In this document: positions 58,209 to 64,000 of the stretch, piece after piece
Numbering within the stretch: position 1 is the stretch's first letter
Layout of the letters: each line of letters begins with the position of its first letter
Origin: Opeltia flavorubescens
Lineage: Eukaryota; Ascomycota; Lecanoromycetes; Teloschistales; Teloschistaceae
DNA length: 64,000 nucleotides
Assembly: GCA_000442125.1 (NCBI GenBank)
Contig: KE546965.1
Span: 434,001-498,000 of the forward strand
Reading direction: 5' to 3'
Made by a program: the position numbers and the translations under genes
Notes under the pieces: model-generated
Told to the model about the DNA's origin: nothing
Database searches by the model: none
The model's input: only the letters and a program-made list of their open reading frames with translations

Positions 58209-58443
58209 GTTAGACGACGAGTTTTCGAAAGAGCTGTGTGAGAAGGTGCTGCTTCACAAACGGGATCAACGAAGTCTACGAAATAATGTAAGAAGCTGGA
58301 TAAAATTCGTGTATTGTTTGGAGTTTCCTTTTCTATTGAGGGACTTAGCTCGTTGAAAATGTTTTGTTGACCTTCTATTGTACATAGTGATCGTCAAGTT
58401 CCGCCTGCCAAATTCAACAGACCTATATTCATAAAACATCAAT

Positions 58444-59135
58444 TTATTGTATTGCGCTTTTAGCAGCTGCCTCTGGATTCTCCGGAATACCGCCTTTCAC
58501 TGTCTTTGCTACATCCTCCGCATCTTGCTGTACAAGTCCCGTGGCAGTTCCTTGTTTCACCTGTCGCTGCCACATGAGAATCCTACTGACTTGAACTACG
58601 CCCACGCATCCAAGCAAGAAGTTAACGGCCGCTAATCTGGTAAAGGTGTCAGTAAAATATTGCGATTCTATTGAAAGGCCTAACATACAGGATGTTACGT
58701 GGTTTGATAATAAAACACCAGCGGGTCCAAATAGCACCGGTTGCTGTCAGAGCCAGGCTCTGTGTCAAGGACAATACCTCGGGAGGCCGATAAAAATCAC
58801 TGACTCCAGTGAGGACAAGGCCCCACTGATTCTGGTCAATGATCCTATTCTAAATAGTCAGGGCAAGTGACGCCAAACCTTCATGACTGGCGCCCTGGGT
58901 TTGAGTTAGTATCATTCTCAGTAGAACAGGAGCCGCCGCAAAGAATGGCTTACCAGAAATGTACAGTCTTGACACCTATAGGACTGGTCCATAACCGCTG
59001 GAAGGTACTTTGATTTGGTGTCGTGGGTGTTGTTCCGGTGGTTTGGAATCTTCTGCCGATTGGTCTCTGGAAAGGTGATGCTCTCGCAAATTGTTTACCG
59101 AATCGACTGAAACGTATTGAGTATCGTGCCGACAT
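58444..59135 (-). CDS. MPC2: Mitochondrial pyruvate carrier subunit Mpc2
   Basis: Four exons: 59135-58954, 58894-58879 (16 nt), 58825-58689 and 58636-58444; introns 59, 53 and 52 bp; 175 aa. The N-terminus is Arg/Ser/Phe-rich (SIRFSRFGKQFARASPF), a mitochondrial presequence-like leader. The core reads FQRLWTSPIGVKTVHFWAPV, MKWGLVLTGVSDFYRPPE, SLTQSLALTATGAIWTRWCF, IIKPRNILLAAVNFLLGCVG, covering the MPC helices. Mpc2 forms a heterodimer with Mpc1 or its paralogue in the inner membrane to import pyruvate. The 16-nt exon is required to recover the invariant WAPVMKWGL. Confidence 0.92.
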
Positions 59136-60623
59136 CGTGATTGATGTGGTTCAGGGTGTTTGCAGCGTGCTTAGTCGACCATCTGAAGATGCCCGAGTAT
59201 CGGCGAAGTGAGTGAGATTTAGCGACATATGCGCCGGAGCTAACGTAGGTATTGTCCGAGTGGATGAAGTGCTTGCTTAGTCATTCGTATGTTCAGTATT
59301 GCACACAGCAGATCATGCAATTTGGGAACTTCTAGAATGAGAGGATCCGTTCAACCAATTCTTCATTCGGGACATTGGGACAGGGCTATTACGTCCATAG
59401 CCTGAGCACCAAGAAAACTTCGCCTCTAGAGGCGCTACTTCAACGACGATCTGAGCAATGTCGGGCAAATACACCTTCACAAAAGCCTTAAAGGAAGTCC
59501 GATTCCACCTATGTCAAACCTCAGAACACAGCGCGGCAATCAGGTCCGAATTCAAGTCCTAATCCTACAAAATGTTTGCGCTCACACGGAACCAGATCCT
59601 TCTTGACCAGAGCCTACCCCACTATGAAGAAGAATAACCCACACACACCAATCATGATCCGAGAAGCATTGGGCGTTGAGCCGAGAGTGTTTGCGAGATA
59701 TGGTAGGACGATGGTTTCAAGATTACCTATATCAATGGGCGACTGACCAAGACACAGAGTATGGGAAAGAAAAGCAAGAGGAATTGACCGGTCAGCCCAA
59801 TATCCGTGCCCTCAAACGAACCCTAGCAGCACCTAACCCATTGCCTAGGCCTAAGCGATAAAGAAATTGAGAGCAAGGTGACGAGCTTGGTCAAGACTGG
59901 AATATAGAATTGACCATCAAATTACGTCAACGGCCCATTGTACATAGGATTGGATTATCTTTACCGCTTGGTGGACAGATGATCGAGCTCTCCGACCATG
60001 GGTGTGCGACTCGGAATCTTCTGTCGTTCATGCGATCGCATTGGAGGATATCGATGAGTACCAACAGCACTGAAGCGATATGGCCGATACGAATTCCCTC
60101 CTTCCAAGTCCGCAGTCTCGTTCGAAGGATTTACTGGCATGCTTAGTAGCGGCAGGAAAATATAGGAGATGTACCAAGATACGGAGAGATTGTTCAAGTA
60201 GGTTTAGGTGGAATAAATCCTGAGATTCTGTCTCTATCTCTCAGAGCTGAACCGTTCCAATTGAAGGTCAGCTTCTGTACGGATTCATTCCGTTACGCAA
60301 GCCCCTTCCACCGTTCAGACCCCACATTGAATGTTGCGCCATGAAACCGATCATAAATCTAGGCCGGGAAATGAAGCTGGTTCGACCGTCAAGCCTTACC
60401 TAGATGTCTTGACTCTGAAAATCATCAAAGGACGTGGTCAAATCTCTCCTTATCAAGTGTCTCCCTTAGAACACCCATATTTTGATTCACAAGTTCCAGC
60501 GCCAAAGATGCATCACTGGAGAAGCATATCCAATGTTCGTCCAGATAATCCACTAAACGCCAAAAGAAATCTACCAAATGGAGATTGGTGGGATTCCTAC
60601 TTAAGGGAATGGCATCTTTCAGA
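59136..60623 (+). pseudogene. Unrecognised coding relic
   Basis: Between MPC2 and SKT5 the plus strand has protein-like stretches in separated frames: about 59676-59861 (VGRWFQDYLYQWATDQDTEY), 59910-60140, and 60331-60700 (KPYLDVLTLKIIKGRGQISP; HHWRSISNVRPDNPLNAKRN; NGDWWDSYLREWHLSDHI). They read like one protein but no intron set joins them. The last part overlaps the 3' end of SKT5 in antisense. I do not know the family. It may be a decayed gene or chance. Confidence 0.3.
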
Positions 60624-63600
60624 TCACATCACGATGCACTCGCCCTCGGACTGTTTGTTCATCTTAGACCGAGAGACTCTTGTCTTTTGCATCTTGGCTC
60701 CACCGCGGCGAAGATCCTCCAAGCGTTCCCGCGCTTTCGGAAAGTTTTGTGCTACACGGAGTTAGTACTGTGCTGAAGCCGGAGAGGTCGCAATACGTAC
60801 ACGCTGATCGCCAATACCACCGTTTGGCGTCCTCGATATTTGCTGGAGCTCCTATGCCAACCTCGGTGAAATAACCCATAGCATACTCCGCTTTAGCAAG
60901 ACCTGCCTGAGCAGCTTTGCGTGCCCAGAGATACGCTTCTGTGTCACTTTGCTGGAGTACGCCCTCAGATCCGGTAAGGTACCATCCGCTGAGCGCAAGC
61001 TCACTCTGATGCTCGTCTTGCACGGCTGCTTTACTGTACCACGCGATGCTTTGTCGAGGATCGATGTTACATCCCAGAAGGCCATACTCATATGTACATC
61101 CAAGACGAAATTGGGAGAACTTATAGCCAAGATTTGCGGCGTCCGTAAAGAGCTGCCTCGCCTTCGCTTCATCTGTGCCTGCACCTTCAATTCCGTTGGG
61201 CGATTCATACAGAAGGGCCTATGCGTTCGCTCAGGTCAATCATCTTTGCCTTTTTTTCGGTAGAAAATAGACTTACTAGTTCATGCAAAGCATGAGGGTT
61301 CTCCTTGTCCGCTCGATCAGCTGCTCGTTGAAGCCAGGTCAAGGCTGCCTTAATATCTCTTGGCTGGCCAAGGAGAGCCTTAAGTTGGATCACTCCCAGT
61401 TTGTACATTGCTGGGGTGTCTCCTAAGGTTGCGGCGCGCTGGTACCATTGCATGGCTTTCGTGGCATCTCTTCTAGTTCCACCACCTTCATCCAATCCCA
61501 TTTCGCAGCATACCGCTACCCTATAAGCAGCTTGAGGGTGTCCAGCCTTGGCAGCTGACTGATAATATCCGAATGCTTCTTTCGCATCCGTTTGAAGGCC
61601 CAGTGAGCCCCGACTGTAGCAATCACCGAGGTAAAAAATGGCCTCTGAGTACCCATTCTGTGCCAGTTTCTTGACCAGCTTGTGAGCGTCGGAAATAAAC
61701 CGTTCCCGATTTCTGCTGCTGGTTTTTGGGTCTGCCCGACCGCCATCGTCCGCAAGCACGGAAGCAGCCTCGACAAGTTTCTTCGCTAACAGTAGTTGTG
61801 TCTTGTTGTCTGAAGGATTGCTCCTGCTGATCTGTTTGAGCCGTTCGAGTTCTCCGTATGTCACAGCTGCTGACTTGGTTTCCTCGCGTGGAGCTCGAGA
61901 GATCTGCGCTCTCTGGCTAGATGAGCTCTCTTGAAGCGATGAAGACCCGTTAGTGTATTGTCGTACAGGGGGTGGTCGAGGAGGCTGATTTGAGGGTGGG
62001 CTCTGCATCAGACCTGCTCGGACTGGTGCAGGGTGGGCTGGTAGTGCATCAGGATTTCCTTTGGGACCCGCTGGGGGCGAACGAGGACCAATACGATTGA
62101 CAGGACTCGGTCGTTTGCTAAACTCGCGGCTTTGCTGTCCATGAGGGGGAAGGGGCTTGGGCATTGGTGGCTGATTTCGCATATCAGGCGATCGGGAATG
62201 AGGTGGTCTTCCGTGAGATTCGCTGGGGCTTGGACGATTTGATGGCACTTGGTGATGGGTGGGGATTTGGGGTGGATTTGGCACGGGCTTATGCTGCCAG
62301 TCATTCCGGGGAGGTTGATAGGGTGCTTCATCATGCGTATTTCCATTGCCATTATCATGACTCGGCCGTGGGCTTAACGAGTACATTGCCGGAATAGAGC
62401 CTGGAAGCTCGAAATCAAACCCATCGCTGTACTGCTGTGATTCTTGGGAATTTTGCTGCTGTAGATTTGGGGATGATTTACTACGGGTGACCGGATTTGC
62501 AGATTGAGAACCTGGATGGATGCTAGAAGAATGTCCTTGCATTGAACTGGTAGGCATAGATGGCAAAGCAGGCGTTGACTGCTGACTACTTAGATGATCA
62601 TCAATAGTCATGCCTCGCTTGTGAGCCGCTGCCGCCGCAGGATGTGTGTCAAAGTTGGGCATCTCCTCTTCATGAGGTGCGGCAAACTGGCTTGTGAATC
62701 CCTGCGCACCCGAGGAGTCACTATGATGAGGACTATGATAATAGGAATCAAAGAAATCGCCTAAACTAGCTTGCTGGGAGTGATGAGAACCAGGATGTAG
62801 TGTCTGCGGCTCCTGATTTACATGTCCGCTTTCAGGTGGATAGTCCGCAGATCTTGAATGAAGTTGCATTGGCGGCCGTACTGCTTGAGGTGCTGGTGAC
62901 CTTTCTATGTACGTGTGTTCGTTCTGGCCCCCTAATTCATGCCGGTCGCCTCGCACCGCCGTATCTTTCTCATAACTCCATTGAGAATCTGAGTTGACGA
63001 ATGCAGAGGTGAAAGTGGTAGGCATGGTTCGACTTCGTTGGTCGCCTGCCTGATAGGCTGCTGGCATACCATATGACTCATCGCGTGTGACGTCCTTTGG
63101 AAAACCGTTATAAACCGTTCGTGGTTGAAGCTGATCCCGAGGATTAATCGATGGTTGCAATGGAAACTGATTGACTCCTGGACTCCCAGGTCCATAATGC
63201 AATGTCCCATTCTGCGTTTGCAGAATCGGTGGCTGATTGTGGGCAACTCTCTGGTTTGTATGTACAGGTCTTTCTCCTCGAGTCTTGGTCTGTCCGCTAT
63301 CAGATGAGAATACATGATCTATACGGCCTCCTGCCGTTGCTGGCCTCAAGCTTCCTGCGTTTCCCGAGTCCAAGCTGTGGTCGACCCGCATTTCGGCCAT
63401 TGAGTGATTCAGGTCACGCTCGTGAGGGTGTTTATTCTTTGCTTTGACTGACGGGAAAGTTGGAAACGGGTTATCCCAGCTCACAGTCTCTGGGCTCATG
63501 GGGCTGGTCAAAATTCGCTCCTTGGCTAGAAGAATGTGTGAGCTTCACCAAAAAAATGCTGAAAGGCAGCTGATTATCGATAAACACTCACGAGGGTTTT

Positions 63601-64000
63601 TCAGCTTTTCAATATTTGGATCAGCGGTACGTAATTGATTTCGTGGCTTAGGAAACTGTGTACCTTCTCCGTACTGTTCAGGGGCTTTTGGTTTTTGCTG
63701 ATTTTGAACATTATGCGGCACACGCACTTCCCCAACATTGGGATTGCGGATGCCATTGATCCGATCTCTTATGTAAGGGTTTTGCGGTATCTGGTCCATA
63801 TTCGCTCCTGATGCCGCGCTTACGTTGTTATAACCTCTTCTCGAATATCCGGCATTTTCACAATCAGTCCCTGGAGGATAATGTCGCCGTTGTTCGCTTC
63901 CAACTTGCCGTAATGGATCGCGCCATCCAGGCTCCTGATATTGGTGAATAGGATTGCCTCGTGGGGATCTTCTCGCGTCATATGGTCGGGTCGCTTCGTT
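60624..64000 (-). CDS. Chitin synthase activator Skt5/Chs4-like (SEL1 repeats, CaaX), 5' end outside window
   Basis: Exons seen: 64000-63592 (open to the edge), 63525-61277, 61218-60801 and 60751-60624; introns 66, 58 and 49 bp; 1067 residues visible. A long disordered Pro/Ser/Gln/His region precedes at least seven SEL1 repeats, for example GYSEAIFYLGDCYSRGSLGL, HPQAAYRVAVCCEMGLDEGG, DTPAMYKLGVIQLKALLG, YKFSQFRLGCTYEYGLLG and AKAEYAMGYFTEVGIGAP. The rebuilt C-terminus is ECIVM, a CaaX box for prenylation as in yeast Skt5/Chs4. The protein activates class IV chitin synthase (Chs3) at the membrane. ATG 63799 (MDQIPQNPY) is in frame but the frame stays open upstream, so the true start is probably beyond 64000. 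Confidence 0.92.

Noticed and set aside
1-64000. Transposons, LTR elements, viral relics, CRISPR or rRNA
   Set aside because: No terminal repeats, transposase, integrase, reverse transcriptase or rRNA segments recognised on either strand.

Overview
The window is nuclear DNA of a filamentous ascomycete (Pezizomycotina). Genes carry many 46-108 bp introns with GT..AG ends and CTRAY branch sites. The protein set is typical of such fungi: NIMA kinase, a FlbC-like C2H2 factor, a Zn2Cys6 factor, DASH cryptochrome with an RGG tail, Mtr-type amino acid permease, Skt5/Chs4. Leotiomycetes is a guess from overall protein style, not a proof. Two isolated N bases (2438, 33799) point to a draft assembly. 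I rebuilt the exon structures by hand from reading frames, splice signals and family alignment from memory; every join given keeps the frame.

Layout. 0-10 kb: a ketopantoate reductase-like protein with a long disordered tail, then nimA head-to-head with an ankyrin/BTB gene. 10-30 kb: gene-poor; only a FlbC-like regulator, a small BLOC-1 (Cnl1-like) protein and a Zn2Cys6 regulator, separated by stretches of 2.4-5.5 kb in which I find no gene. 30-47 kb: gene-dense; secreted histidine acid phosphatase, RNase P protein Rpr2, DEAD-box Sub2, WBP11-like splicing factor, Hsp12/Awh11-like stress protein, Mtr permease, roadblock/LC7 dynein light chain, Ipi1, NAC-beta Egd1, DASH cryptochrome. 47-55 kb: a short-chain dehydrogenase, then a metal-uptake group: a ferric/cupric reductase divergent from a CTR copper transporter, followed by a BIM1-like (X325) copper-binding GPI protein. 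55-64 kb: a tandem repeat, a Nup53-type nucleoporin with an unusual N-terminal extension, mitochondrial pyruvate carrier Mpc2, an unrecognised coding relic, and a Skt5/Chs4 chitin synthase activator that runs off the right edge.

How genes may work together. The reductase, CTR and BIM1-like genes form a plausible surface copper-acquisition module: extracellular Cu binding, reduction, then Cu(I) import. The reductase itself starts with a Met/His-rich stretch like a CTR ectodomain and has a Cys-rich insert. Rpr2, Sub2 and WBP11 are three adjacent RNA-processing genes. The most unusual gene structure is in EGD1, where frame and splice signals fit best with a single-nucleotide exon. No transposon, viral element, tRNA, rRNA or CRISPR was recognised.
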